NCBI GenBank assembly: GCA_048883105.1
Contig: JBHLQY010000006.1
Span: 1-57,159 of the forward strand
Reading direction: 5' to 3'
Source of the DNA: LW40-45 sp048883105
GTDB taxonomy: Archaea; Asgardarchaeota; Lokiarchaeia; Sigyniarchaeales; SOKP01
Length of the DNA: 57,159 nucleotides
The notes beneath the pieces are model-generated. The model was not told the DNA's origin and did not search any database. It was given only the letters and a program-made list of their open reading frames with translations. A program made the position numbers and the translations under genes. Within the stretch, counting starts at the first letter, position 1. Every line of letters starts with the position of its first letter. This document shows, one piece after another, positions 16,386 through 25,271 of this stretch.

Positions 16386-16919
16386 ATGTCAGAAAAGAAA
16401 TTATCTCAAAGAACAGAAAGAAAAGCTTTAGATTATATTAAGAAGGACCATGTAAGAACAAGAACAATGCCTGCCGCATGGTATTTATCAAGTTATAAAT
16501 TTAAATTCAATATAACTCATATGCAACCTTTCTTAAAGAAATTAAAAGATAAGAAACTTGTTGGAAATCGATGTTCTGGATGCAACAGAATATTTTTCCC
16601 TCCAAGACAAGTGTGCGGAGAATGCCTATTAAAACCAGATAGATGGGTTGATATCAGAGAAACTGCCAAGGTTTCTACTTATGCTATTGCCTATCTTAAG
16701 AATGCTGAAACAGGTGAGACTGAGGAAAAACCAATGGTCTTAATTCAGCATGATGGCTCAGACACTTGCGCAGTAGCTGAATTAGCTCCCAATATTGATG
16801 TTAAGGATACTTATATAAATATGCCAATAAAGGTTAATTGGCGCGATGAAAGAACAGGTGGATTAATGGATATCGAGTATTACGATAAGATAGAAGATGA
16901 TTCGAAGGATATAGACTAA
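16386..16919 (+). CDS. DUF35 zinc-ribbon/OB-fold protein, second copy
   Basis: 177 aa. It has an N-terminal extension of about 40 residues, then the helix MQPFLKKLKDKKLVGNRC, the zinc ribbon CSGCNRIFFPPRQVCGEC (about 61-78) and an OB fold with AETGETEEKPMVLIQHDG. It starts 6 nt after the second thiolase-like gene and closes the DUF35-thiolase-thiolase-DUF35 operon. One DUF35 partner per thiolase-like chain is the simplest reading. Confidence 0.88.
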   Translation: MSEKKLSQRTERKALDYIKKDHVRTRTMPAAWYLSSYKFKFNITHMQPFLKKLKDKKLVGNRCSGCNRIFFPPRQVCGECLLKPDRWVDIRETAKVSTYAIAYLKNAETGETEEKPMVLIQHDGSDTCAVAELAPNIDVKDTYINMPIKVNWRDERTGGLMDIEYYDKIEDDSKDID

Positions 16920-16947
16920 TATTTATAAAACTAAATTTATTTTTTAC

Positions 16948-16957
16948 TTTTTTTTTT
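16948..16957 (+). terminator. Oligo-T terminator of the thiolase/DUF35 operon
   Basis: A run of ten T, with another T-rich run just before it, lies in the 59-nt gap between the convergent DUF35 and PAP2 genes. Confidence 0.5.
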
Positions 16958-16978
16958 AAAATATCTTTTTTTAAACAA

Positions 16979-17704
16979 TTATCGCCAAAAGTGGATTATA
17001 GGAGATAAAAAATCCCCACACCAATAAAAAGCATAAGTCCAATAGACTTGTGTCAATCCAAGAAATAATAAAGCGTAAAAAATTCCTAAAATAAATCCTC
17101 CAATCACATCTGATGGAAAATGAACTCCCAAAATTAACCTTGTTAACGCCATAATTATATCTAATCCAATAAAAATCAATAAAATAATCCAATAAAAATC
17201 AATAAAATAATACGCGATTACAGCTCCAAAAAGTAAGAAAAATGATACATGTCCAGATGGAAATGATTTATCTACTTTAATCAATAAATCGTGTTGTCCT
17301 ACCCCTTTGTCCTTGAGTGTTATATATGGACGTTCTCTTTTCACGATCTTAAACCGAATCATTACATGTAATATCATACTCTGAATAAATCCACTGGTAA
17401 ATAAAACGAGCAGATAATAATCCTTCGTGATATATCCATAGACGACCCAAACAACCCAAAGCATCCCAAAAAAATACATGTTTCCGAAGAATGAGAAAAT
17501 TTTAGCAAACAATATAATTCTTTTTCCTTTAAGAAATTTATTTTTATAGAGTTTTAGAAATGTTTTTTTATCCCACTCGTTGATTCTTTGAATTATTCCA
17601 TTTAAAGAATTTTTGTCTGACAATTCTAATCTATTATTATGCGGATTCTTAAACTTTGAATAAGTATAACGGCAGATATTAATATTTATATTTTTTCCTA
17701 ACAA
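16979..17704 (-). CDS. PAP2-family membrane phosphatase
   Basis: 241 aa with about five or six membrane helices. The three PAP2 motifs are intact: KRERPY, SFPSGHVSFF and TRLILGVHFPSDVIGG (the SR-H-D motif with T for S). The family includes lipid phosphatases such as undecaprenyl- or dolichyl-pyrophosphate phosphatases and phosphatidic acid phosphatases. An N-terminal soluble stretch of about 60 residues precedes the first helix. Start is TTG at 17704; no ATG is in frame nearby, and the ribosome-binding context is weak, so the exact start is uncertain. Confidence 0.85.
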   Translation of the reverse strand: MLGKNININICRYTYSKFKNPHNNRLELSDKNSLNGIIQRINEWDKKTFLKLYKNKFLKGKRIILFAKIFSFFGNMYFFGMLWVVWVVYGYITKDYYLLVLFTSGFIQSMILHVMIRFKIVKRERPYITLKDKGVGQHDLLIKVDKSFPSGHVSFFLLFGAVIAYYFIDFYWIILLIFIGLDIIMALTRLILGVHFPSDVIGGFILGIFYALLFLGLTQVYWTYAFYWCGDFLSPIIHFWR

Positions 17705-17875
17705 TCATCATTTTACTAACTTTAATCATTTGAGAAAGTTGATTGATTAACCGAGAATTTCGTAAGATTGAATATCATGTAAATTAGTATTAAATTTTAA
17801 AAAATAATAGAAATAGTTTTTTTTTTTCTAATATTTACAATTCTCAAAAAATAAAATTGTAAAAAAGTGAACTTA

Positions 17876-19225
17876 ATGGTAGAACCAGTAAGTATGTATG
17901 AAAAATACTTTAAGGACCCAAAACGAGAGCCAGTTTTAATTGATCATGTCAGAACGCCTATTGGAAAGAGAAGAGGAACTGTAGGACGACTCCGGGGAGA
18001 TGATTTAATGATTTATTGCTATGAAACTTTGCTAAAGCGGAATGAATTTGATAAAAACTTAATAGGAGATTCTATTGTAGCATGTTGCAGTCAGATTGGT
18101 GAATGTGCATTAGATATTGGCAGAAATGTTGCCTTGGGCGCTCATCTGCCCGTTTCTGTACCAGGCATGTCAGTTAACCGACATTGCGCAAGTGGGGCTC
18201 AAGCTGTAATTTCGGCGTGGCAGGCAATCGCCTCAGGTATACATGATGTAGTGATATGTGGAGGTGTTGAAGTTCAGAATAGGTACCCAATTCAATCGGA
18301 CACTTATGTTTTTAATAAAGACCAGGGTAAACCCATAATGGTCCCTCCGAACAAAAAAATATTAACAAATCCTGAAATTATTGCTAAAATGAAGGAATAT
18401 AAAACTAATATCTCAGGTCAGATTAATTCTGCCCACTATATTGGTATTCTATGGCAAAAAAAGGCTGGACAAACACGAGATGAATATCGACATGAAATAG
18501 ATGAATTATCATTGCATTCTCATAAAAAAGCTTGTTCCAACTGGGATGAGCGTGGTAAAGAAATCGAACCAATTTGGTGTCCGAAATTAGACGAGGAAAC
18601 GGGTAAACCTTTATTAGATGAAAATAACAATGTAGCTCAAGACGAAAGTCTTTCTGTCTTAACTAGTCGTGATGAAGGTCCTCGTCCTAATACCTCGATG
18701 GAAGCGTTAAGTAAATTGAAAACTATAACTGGACGCAAAAGTCAAGCATTCCTTACTGCTGGAAACAGTTGTCCTACAAGTGATGGCGCAGCAGCTCAAA
18801 TTTGGATGACTCGTCAACTTGCCGAAGAATTTGGATTAAAAATCAGAGCAACTCTTCTAAATTTTGCCTCAGTTGGAACTGATCCTGTATTAATGTTAAC
18901 TGGACCGATTAAGGCTATGCCCGAAGCTTTAAATCGCGCTAACATGACATTTGAAGATATGGCCTTCATCGAAATAAATGAAGCATTTAGTCCTGTTATT
19001 CATGCTTGTTGTTATGATTTAGGTTTAAATTGGAGAGATCCTATATTTAATATATGGGGCGGAGCCATAGCACTTGGGCATCCCACTGGAATGACAGGGT
19101 GTCGATTAATTGGAACAAATCTTCACCAATTAGAACAGACTGGAAAGGAATTCGCTATATCTTCTATGTGTGTTGGTTTTGGAATGGCGCAAGCAACAAT
19201 CGTTCGTAATGAGCATCCGAAGTAA
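17876..19225 (+). CDS. Acetyl-CoA acetyltransferase (thiolase) with intact active site
   Basis: About 449 aa from ATG 17876; GTGA at 17867-17870 is the Shine-Dalgarno rather than the start. All catalytic residues are present, numbered from the GTG: Cys107 in VNRHCASG, the NEAF segment, His405 in GGAIALGHPTGMTG and Cys435 in SSMCVGFG. This is the canonical thiolase of the region, able to condense or cleave 3-ketoacyl-CoA. It contains a longer central insertion (about 230-265, polar) than bacterial AtoB. It is separate from the DUF35 operon and does not need DUF35. Confidence 0.92.
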   Translation: MVEPVSMYEKYFKDPKREPVLIDHVRTPIGKRRGTVGRLRGDDLMIYCYETLLKRNEFDKNLIGDSIVACCSQIGECALDIGRNVALGAHLPVSVPGMSVNRHCASGAQAVISAWQAIASGIHDVVICGGVEVQNRYPIQSDTYVFNKDQGKPIMVPPNKKILTNPEIIAKMKEYKTNISGQINSAHYIGILWQKKAGQTRDEYRHEIDELSLHSHKKACSNWDERGKEIEPIWCPKLDEETGKPLLDENNNVAQDESLSVLTSRDEGPRPNTSMEALSKLKTITGRKSQAFLTAGNSCPTSDGAAAQIWMTRQLAEEFGLKIRATLLNFASVGTDPVLMLTGPIKAMPEALNRANMTFEDMAFIEINEAFSPVIHACCYDLGLNWRDPIFNIWGGAIALGHPTGMTGCRLIGTNLHQLEQTGKEFAISSMCVGFGMAQATIVRNEHPK

Positions 19226-19386
19226 TTGTTTCTCCATTGAAGCCAGAAAAATATGGGAAAATGAATTATTAATAGTTATTATTCAATCAATAGTCTTAAA
19301 TAAATCGGTTAAACTTACTAATTTCGAAATAAATCTAAATAATATTTCAATAAAACTAGAGTATTATAAACTGTTTTTACAAATAT

Positions 19387-19530
19387 GGAGGGAGTGGGAA
19401 ATCCGAGAATCGAGGAGATCTCGAAAGATTTCGAACCCACGAAGGCCTATGCCACTGGATCTTAAGTCCAGCACCTCTAATCGGTCTTGACCCATATCAA
19501 GAGAGTTTGACCAGGCTCGGTAATCCCTCC
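19387..19530 (-). tRNA. tRNA-Leu(UAA) with two non-canonical introns
   Basis: Read on the minus strand the ends pair as GGAGGGA/TCCCTCC, followed by A as discriminator; CCA is not encoded. The D arm is ACC-GAGCCTGGTCAAA-GGT, the anticodon arm CTGGA-CTTAAGA-TCCAG (anticodon TAA at 19462-19464), and the variable arm GGCATAGGCC is long as in Leu tRNAs. The D arm is interrupted by about 30 nt (19476-19505), which folds as TCTTGA-TATGGG-TCAAGA. The T arm GTGGG-TTCGAAT-CCCAC is interrupted by about 30 nt (19400-19429). Removing both leaves an 85-nt tRNA including the discriminator. There is no intron at 37/38. Boundaries are ambiguous by a base or two. Confidence 0.88.
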
Positions 19531-19758
19531 AGCTAAATTAAAACAGATCGAAAACCTATAGCGAATTTACTTTCTTAGCTGTTAAAGATAATAATTTAAA
19601 ATAAAAATTTAGATTTAAAATTTATCTTTGCTATAGATTTAAATAATACCAAGATATTAAAATAGTGATATAAATTATAACAACATAAGTTTTATATAAA
19701 CTGAGATTCATTTCTAATTTAAAAGTTGTAAAAAGATTATTATTTAGAGGTTAGCATT

Positions 19759-20136
19759 TTGCCTATTGGTATCTTAATAATTAGATGGGATAACGAAATA
19801 GGGCCTATAAACGAGGGATTTTATCCTGATAATTTAAAAATAACAAACAACTTGTTGACACAAGTATATTCAAGCCATAGATATCAATCTTTAAAGCCTG
19901 GTTTTGCTTCAATCTCCCTCAAAAATAATAAAGTTGTTTCATTTTTCTCTGGAGTTGGTGAGGATCATATTTCTGTTGAAAATCATGTAATTGCGCTTTT
20001 ATTACGCCGTGATGAGAAACCCCATAAATATAGGGAAATTTTAAAAAAAATTGCGGCAGAACTTCTTGATAAAATTCCTGATGGTACGTTTAAAGGCGCC
20101 TTACCTGATTTGTATCAAGAATTAGCAAAAGTGTAG
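19759..20136 (+). CDS. Small longin/roadblock-like protein
   Basis: 125 aa from TTG 19759, preceded by GAGGTTA at a good distance. It opens with a beta strand, MPIGILIIRWDNEIGP, then helix/strand alternation with SLKNNKVVSFFSGVG and a HVIALLLRRDE strand, ending in a helix (KYREILKKIAAELLDKIP). This arrangement resembles longin or roadblock folds used by archaeal GTPase systems, but no signature motif proves it. No GTPase gene is adjacent. Treat the fold as a hypothesis. Confidence 0.55.
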   Translation: MPIGILIIRWDNEIGPINEGFYPDNLKITNNLLTQVYSSHRYQSLKPGFASISLKNNKVVSFFSGVGEDHISVENHVIALLLRRDEKPHKYREILKKIAAELLDKIPDGTFKGALPDLYQELAKV

Positions 20137-20237
20137 TTTTTAAAATATTTCTTATGATTTTCGTGGAATATAGCTTTTTTATTACAAGATAAACAATTAT
20201 TTTGAAGAATAATAAAAATAATATGAAAATATAGTCT

Positions 20238-21440
20238 CTATTCAAATTTTTTGGCTGTTATTTTTCCGTCAGCGCTCATTTCGACAGCTCCGATTTTTTG
20301 CAATTTTTCAACATCTCTTTTCACTGTTACGATTGGAGTACCCACAGCACCTCTTAGATCTTCCAAAGAAATTGAACCGACATCCTGAATTATAAAAAAA
20401 GATTTATATATCGGATCTTCTTCCATTATTGGCCTTAATTTATCAAGAAAAAATATTTTTGAAAAATTTTCTTCCTTGAACTTCTTTAGGTCAACCATAC
20501 TTTGTTCAAAATTCTTAATTGTTTCTTTAGCTTCATTGTTTTTATCGCTTAATTCGCTTAGTGTGCTTTTCATATCATTATACTTCTCAGCCATATCTTT
20601 CGCTTCAGCTATCTTTTCTTTATAATCTATATTTTGCTCTAATAATTGAGTTTCCAAATTTGATATTTCTTGTTTTAATTTTTGTTTTTCTTCTGAATGT
20701 TTTAATTTTAAATCTTCAACTAATTTTATTTTTTGCTCTACTAATTGAGTTTCCAAATTTGATATTTCTTGTTTTAATTTTTGTTTTTCTTCTGAATGTT
20801 TTAATTTTAAATCGTCAACTAATTTTATTTTTTGCTCTACTAACTGAGTTTCCAAATTTGATATTTCTTGTTTTAATTTTTGTCTTTCTTCTGAATATTT
20901 TAATTTTAAATCGTCAACTACTGTTTTAGAAATACCTCCTTTGAAATCCTCCAACTGTACTTTTAAAGCTTCAGCCTCTGATTCTGCCTCTTTTACTCTA
21001 TTTGATAGAGTTTTTAAAGTTTCATTTTTAGCATTAACTTCTGTATTTTTCTCAGCCAATTCTGCTTTTAGATCTCCAATAGTTTCAAGCGCTGCTTCTA
21101 TTTTAATTTGAGTAGGATTCATGCGTTTTATTGTTAATTCTAATTCTTTTTGAGCTTGAACCATTGAACCTTTAGCATGATCTAAATCTAAATCCTTTTC
21201 TCTAAGTTGGGCTCGTTGTTCGCCTATAATTCTTTTTAATTCTATTATATCATCTGGTATATCATCTATTTCGCCTAATTTTGATTTCTGTTCATCCAAG
21301 AGAGCTGTCTGTTCACTTATGATTTTTTTCTGTCTCTCTACTAATTCAGTTAAACGCTGTACTTTTTCTTCCATGCGTGCTGTCATGTCTTGGCTTTTTT
21401 CGAGACTATCAAGAGTTTTTCTTAAATCTTTTTTTGCCAT
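20238..21440 (-). CDS. Long coiled-coil protein with C-terminal winged-helix domain
   Basis: 400 aa, almost wholly heptad-rich coiled coil from 1 to about 320, then a compact domain (about 338-400) with SISLEDLRGAVGTPIVTVKRDVEKLQKIGAVEM, which looks like a winged helix. Residues about 170-270 are three 33-residue tandem repeats beginning DDLKLKHSEEKQKLKQE. It is soluble with no membrane segment. The plan recalls cytoskeletal or chromosome-associated scaffold proteins; function unknown. Start is ATG at 21440. Confidence 0.7.
   Translation of the reverse strand: MAKKDLRKTLDSLEKSQDMTARMEEKVQRLTELVERQKKIISEQTALLDEQKSKLGEIDDIPDDIIELKRIIGEQRAQLREKDLDLDHAKGSMVQAQKELELTIKRMNPTQIKIEAALETIGDLKAELAEKNTEVNAKNETLKTLSNRVKEAESEAEALKVQLEDFKGGISKTVVDDLKLKYSEERQKLKQEISNLETQLVEQKIKLVDDLKLKHSEEKQKLKQEISNLETQLVEQKIKLVEDLKLKHSEEKQKLKQEISNLETQLLEQNIDYKEKIAEAKDMAEKYNDMKSTLSELSDKNNEAKETIKNFEQSMVDLKKFKEENFSKIFFLDKLRPIMEEDPIYKSFFIIQDVGSISLEDLRGAVGTPIVTVKRDVEKLQKIGAVEMSADGKITAKKFE
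20633..20929 (-). repeat. Three 99-bp tandem repeats inside the coiled-coil gene
   Basis: The same phase marker (TTTGCTCT on the plus strand) recurs at 20633, 20732 and 20831, exactly 99 bp apart. The units are nearly identical at the DNA level, and each codes for 33 residues. The high nucleotide identity implies recent expansion or ongoing homogenisation. The third copy is the most diverged (RQKLK and KYSEE variants at the protein level). Confidence 0.9.
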
Positions 21441-21695
21441 TGTTATCTTTTATTTTGTATTTTAATTTTAAATCGTAAATATTAAATGTTGATGGAGTTA
21501 TTTATTTTTTTCCATCAAATATCTATAACTAATAATAGGGTAATCTTTTAAATAGTTATCAAATTATATAAGATTTACTTTCAATAATTTGTTAAGATTA
21601 AAAGGTGATTTAACTTTTCAGCTATATATTTTAAATCTAAAATATCAAATCTTTTTATTCTTATATCTTATAATTATAAAAGTGAAACCGAGGGA

Positions 21696-22184
21696 TTGAC
21701 TTTAAACTCTATTATTTTTTTTAATAATAAAAAAGATATATTAGATTACCTTGAAACTAATGATTTGAAGTTAAAAAAAAGTTTTAATCCAAATGAAGAT
21801 ATCTTACTCCAAAGTTTATTTATTTTAATTAATGATTATTTTTCAGGTAAAAAAATCAGTTTGTACCAAAAAATTAACGATTTAAAAATAGATTTAAATC
21901 TAAAAGATAAATTTTCTACAAAATTTGCTTTAAAGGTTATTGATCATATATTAAGTATTAAATATGGTGAAGTTACAACTTATTCAGATATAGGAAAAGA
22001 AATAGGCTCAAAAGCCTATAGAGCAATTGGTAATGTTTTGAGAAAAAACCCTTTACCTCTAATTATTCCCTGTCATCGTGTTATCAGAAAAACCGGAGAT
22101 ATAGGGGGTTTTATGGGAAAAACCATTGAATCTTGGCAACAAGATTTAAAACAATATTTAATAGATATGGAAAAACAAAATTGA
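21696..22184 (+). CDS. ogt: Methylated-DNA-protein cysteine methyltransferase (Ogt/MGMT)
   Basis: 162 aa suicide repair enzyme for O6-methylguanine. The active site is IIPCHRVI with Cys126; the helix-turn-helix with the Arg finger (YRAIGNVLRKNPLP, 108-121) and GGFMG after it are standard. The N-terminal domain is short and diverged. Start TTG at 21696, after a GAGGGA stretch. A single standalone gene. Confidence 0.93.
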   Translation: MTLNSIIFFNNKKDILDYLETNDLKLKKSFNPNEDILLQSLFILINDYFSGKKISLYQKINDLKIDLNLKDKFSTKFALKVIDHILSIKYGEVTTYSDIGKEIGSKAYRAIGNVLRKNPLPLIIPCHRVIRKTGDIGGFMGKTIESWQQDLKQYLIDMEKQN

Positions 22185-22197
22185 ATTAATAGGTTAA

Positions 22198-23238
22198 TTA
22201 AAATCCACCAGATTTTATGTCAAAAACAGTACCAACTGAACAGTTAAAGGCCTTAGTGTTCATCATTCTTGATGTGTTTAATTCCCAGATAAATATCTCT
22301 CCAGAACAATGAATCGGAAAAAGATATAATGGTTTAAAATTTTCTTGGAAAGTTTTTAAATATCTTATTGTAGCTCTTATTCTCTCTCTTTCTACTTGTG
22401 CCATGTGAAATCCTCCAATAATGTGAGTAATTAATTTATCCTTTGTTAATTTCTTTACAATATCTAAAGTGTTCATAACTCCTGAGTGGCAGCAACCATT
22501 TAAAACTATAACATTTTTATCATCTTCAATAATTAAACATTTATCATCAAGGATTTTATCAACTTTCAAAATGCCATCCTGCAGAGAAAAAAAATTATTA
22601 AAATCTTCCTCCTCATATACTCTTGGAATCTCTCCTGTTACGCTAATTTTTAATCCTTCAAGGTTCAGTAGTTCATAGGGATTTTTCGCAAAAAACACTT
22701 TTCCATTTAATTCATTTATCTTATCTAAATCAGCAGGTTCTTGATATATAATTTTAGCTGATTTTATTAATGGCATAATTTCCTCACGAGTTTTTCCCTT
22801 TAAATCTTCATCCTTAATTTCAAAGGACCGTCTAAAGTATCTTTCATATTTACACGAGTTATGACAAATTACAGGAACGGAATTATCAATCCTCTTTAAA
22901 AGAGGATAAAGTCCTCCTGTATGGTCATAATGCCAATGAGATAACACTATAAAATCAGTTTTGCGGATTTGATACCCTCTTAAATCTAAGTTATATAGAA
23001 ACGTTAAATTAGTACTCCCCGTATCAAAAATGATTCTTTTTATTAATTTCGGACCCCATTGCTCGTCTAGATCATCCATGTCATAAATATTAATCAAATA
23101 ACCTAATCCATGCTCAGCTAAAGACTGAGTCGCATACAATTTATTTAATTCTACAAATTTTAAACCGTAACGCTGTTTTAGATTCTGAAATGGTAAAACC
23201 GAATTATTTGTTAGAAGGATAATTTCTATTTTATACAT
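22198..23238 (-). CDS. Metallo-beta-lactamase-fold protein (archaeal dihydropterin-type family)
   Basis: 346 aa. The metal-binding motif is SHWHYDHTGG (His101, His103, Asp105, His106); further ligands are in NGCCHSGVMN and IIGGFHMAQ. This combination, with the CCHSG and GGFH segments, is typical of the archaeal group annotated as 7,8-dihydropterin-6-methyl-4-(beta-D-ribofuranosyl)aminobenzene-5'-phosphate synthase of tetrahydromethanopterin biosynthesis, though many members are uncharacterised hydrolases. Its stop lies 14 nt from the convergent ogt gene. It sits 12 nt after the DMT transporter gene on the same strand. Confidence 0.82.
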   Translation of the reverse strand: MYKIEIILLTNNSVLPFQNLKQRYGLKFVELNKLYATQSLAEHGLGYLINIYDMDDLDEQWGPKLIKRIIFDTGSTNLTFLYNLDLRGYQIRKTDFIVLSHWHYDHTGGLYPLLKRIDNSVPVICHNSCKYERYFRRSFEIKDEDLKGKTREEIMPLIKSAKIIYQEPADLDKINELNGKVFFAKNPYELLNLEGLKISVTGEIPRVYEEEDFNNFFSLQDGILKVDKILDDKCLIIEDDKNVIVLNGCCHSGVMNTLDIVKKLTKDKLITHIIGGFHMAQVERERIRATIRYLKTFQENFKPLYLFPIHCSGEIFIWELNTSRMMNTKAFNCSVGTVFDIKSGGF

Positions 23239-23250
23239 GTAACACCGTCC

Positions 23251-24204
23251 TTATAAAAACAATATTATATAATTTCCAAGAATTATTAAAATTACTGCGA
23301 AAATAAACCTTTTTCGAAATTTCTCGCGCAAGAGCAGGATCGAAAAAACTTGTTGAACCATTGGAGTATTTGCCGTAATTGTTGATGTCAAAACTAAGCC
23401 ATTAATTTCAGCAGCTTTATAAAATAACGAATCAGCAAAGCCTAAAGATAACGATCCAGCAATTCCGATATAAGCGTAATACTTTAAATCTTTTTTATTT
23501 TCCTTTTTAAAGCCAGAATAGTATTTTCTTTGAAATATACCTAATAAAGCCATGCTAACTGTGGCAAAAGCGATTCGAATGAAATTAGTGACAAATACAT
23601 CACCACTAATAATTCTCGCTTGGTGAAAAGAGACAATCGCAAGTGCCCAAAAGAATGCAGTTCCAATAGCAAAAATAATTCCTATAATAATATTTTCAGA
23701 TTCCTTTAGTTTTAACTCATTTTCTTCAATTGAATCAATATCATTTTGTTGTTCTACCTCTTTATCTTTTTTACTTAATAAAAAAACACTTGAAAGGATC
23801 AATATACCTCCTATAAAAATTGAGATTGTAATATTTTCACCAAATAAGAAATATGCGAAAGGATAAACAAAAACTAGTGAAGTTTGCGTTAATGGATATG
23901 CCCTGGAAGCATCGATTTTTTTTAATGAAGCAAAATAAAATAAATCCCCAATTGTTACTGTAAGTCCAGAGATTAAACAAGCAATTAAAAATATATATAA
24001 TTCCTCTTCACTTAATTCAGGAAAAAATTGATAATTTCCAAGAACTAAGGAGATAAGAAGAGTGAAAGAGCTAACACAACATAGTCTAAATAATATTGTT
24101 CCCTTTGGATCCGTTTTTTCTAATCCTTTCTTATATACCAATGATGCTATAGCCCATGTAAAAATAGCGTCAAGTGCTAATATATAACCAATTAATTCTG
24201 CCAT
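23251..24204 (-). CDS. EamA/DMT-superfamily transporter (10 TM)
   Basis: 317 aa made of two EamA repeats of five helices each (about 1-145 and 173-317), joined by an acidic cytoplasmic linker (KKDKEVEQQNDIDSIEEN). Each repeat shows the usual pattern, ending in VYPFAYFLFGENI and QQVFSILLLREKF. DMT carriers move small metabolites such as amino acids or nucleotide precursors; the substrate cannot be predicted. It is upstream of the metallo-beta-lactamase-fold gene by 12 nt, probably the same transcript. Confidence 0.88.
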   Translation of the reverse strand: MAELIGYILALDAIFTWAIASLVYKKGLEKTDPKGTILFRLCCVSSFTLLISLVLGNYQFFPELSEEELYIFLIACLISGLTVTIGDLFYFASLKKIDASRAYPLTQTSLVFVYPFAYFLFGENITISIFIGGILILSSVFLLSKKDKEVEQQNDIDSIEENELKLKESENIIIGIIFAIGTAFFWALAIVSFHQARIISGDVFVTNFIRIAFATVSMALLGIFQRKYYSGFKKENKKDLKYYAYIGIAGSLSLGFADSLFYKAAEINGLVLTSTITANTPMVQQVFSILLLREKFRKRFIFAVILIILGNYIILFL

Positions 24205-24242
24205 TTAATTCGACTAACTAGTAATTAATTTTTATATTTTGC

Positions 24243-24806
24243 TTATTTTAGAGAATCATCAATTATTTTTCCGATTAAAATTCTATTAGTATAGATACCT
24301 TCTTTTAATTTAGCTCCGCATTTCCTTCTACCTTCGATTTGATATTTTAACTTCTCAACGTATAACTTTTCTGCCTTTACATTGCTATTAAAATATTCCG
24401 TTTCCAGTTTTTTAAGTCCTTTCTCTTTCGCGATATTCTCTATAATTAAAAGTAATCTAGTTCCTAAGCCTTTATTTTGAAACTTAGGATGGATTGCTAT
24501 ACCCCATTTCCCGATATGACCCATTTTTTTATTTCTTAGGTTTAATTCCAAGTTCGCAGAAGCTATAATTTTTTCATTATATATAGCCCCTATCATAATA
24601 TAATTGTCTTTATTTGACATTATTATTTCAAAATTTCTTCTATCTTGCTCTAAATTTTCCTTATCAAACTCTAAAGCTAGATACTTATTTACTTGATTAA
24701 GCCAACTGTGAACATATTCATAATTTTTATTGATTTTGTAATCATCCATCGTTAATCTTTTGATGAATACGACTCTTCCGTCTTTTATTTTAAACTCTTC
24801 AATCAT
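24243..24806 (-). CDS. GNAT-family N-acetyltransferase
   Basis: 187 aa. The acetyl-CoA-binding motif is IHPKFQNKGLGTRLL (about 107-121, the Q-x-x-G-x-G/A signature), with MGHIGKWGIAI before it and NSNVKAEKLYVEKLKYQIEGRRK after, as in RimI/RimJ-like GNATs. The acceptor is unknown. The start MIEEFKIKDGR is at 24806. It lies 38 nt upstream of the DMT transporter gene on the same strand. Confidence 0.85.
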   Translation of the reverse strand: MIEEFKIKDGRVVFIKRLTMDDYKINKNYEYVHSWLNQVNKYLALEFDKENLEQDRRNFEIIMSNKDNYIMIGAIYNEKIIASANLELNLRNKKMGHIGKWGIAIHPKFQNKGLGTRLLLIIENIAKEKGLKKLETEYFNSNVKAEKLYVEKLKYQIEGRRKCGAKLKEGIYTNRILIGKIIDDSLK

Positions 24807-24936
24807 ATCTAATCGATTTTAATTTTAACTAGTTTTAAATAATTTTAAAAGTATATTAAAAATAAGTTAAATGAATGCTTAGCCCTTTTATAATCTTATT
24901 TAAATTTCTTAAATTTAGAGATGAAATGTGATTTAA

Positions 24937-25206
24937 TTGAATTATATCGAATTAATAAAAGAATTGACTCTAATTCATTGCGCAAGAGGTCCATTGAGGT
25001 GCTACAAATGCAAAAAATTGGAGGAGGAAGGAAAAAAATTCTGTTTGATCAGAGCTTATTTAAAGACAGGAAAAATTGCTCGACCTATGACTCGAATTAA
25101 TATCACCAATGAGAAAGTATTTTGTGAATACGTCGTTGAAAGAGTGTTTATAGACGAAAATGAAGCAAAGAAATATGCTATACATAATGGGATAGAAATT
25201 CAATAA
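24937..25206 (+). CDS. Small Cys-containing protein, unknown function
   Basis: 89 aa from TTG 24937, with GTGATT correctly spaced upstream. Six cysteines: CARGPLRCYKCKKLEEEGKKFC (about 14-35) and VFCEY near 68. The first four could bind zinc or an iron-sulfur cluster. It lies 65 nt before the proteasome beta gene on the same strand. No family recognised. Confidence 0.55.
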   Translation: MNYIELIKELTLIHCARGPLRCYKCKKLEEEGKKFCLIRAYLKTGKIARPMTRINITNEKVFCEYVVERVFIDENEAKKYAIHNGIEIQ

Positions 25207-25271
25207 TCCAATATGAGAATTTATTTTTAATTTGGAGAAATTTAATATATTTTGAGTTATTTTATGAAATT

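Noticed and set aside
16971..17192. Short minus-strand frame inside the PAP2 gene
   Set aside because: Alternative frame of the PAP2 C-terminus; the longer frame contains the catalytic motifs.
19170..19490. Plus-strand frame over the end of the thiolase gene and the tRNA
   Set aside because: It overlaps the thiolase in another frame and runs across the minus-strand tRNA-Leu. No homology.
20561..20929. Plus-strand hydrophobic Leu/Phe-rich frame opposite the coiled-coil gene
   Set aside because: It mirrors the 99-bp repeats of the minus-strand gene; reverse-complement Lys/Glu codons give Leu/Phe. No start signal.
20633..20929. Possible CRISPR or satellite array
   Set aside because: Unit is 99 bp, direct, without spacers, and in frame with a coding gene. 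Not CRISPR.
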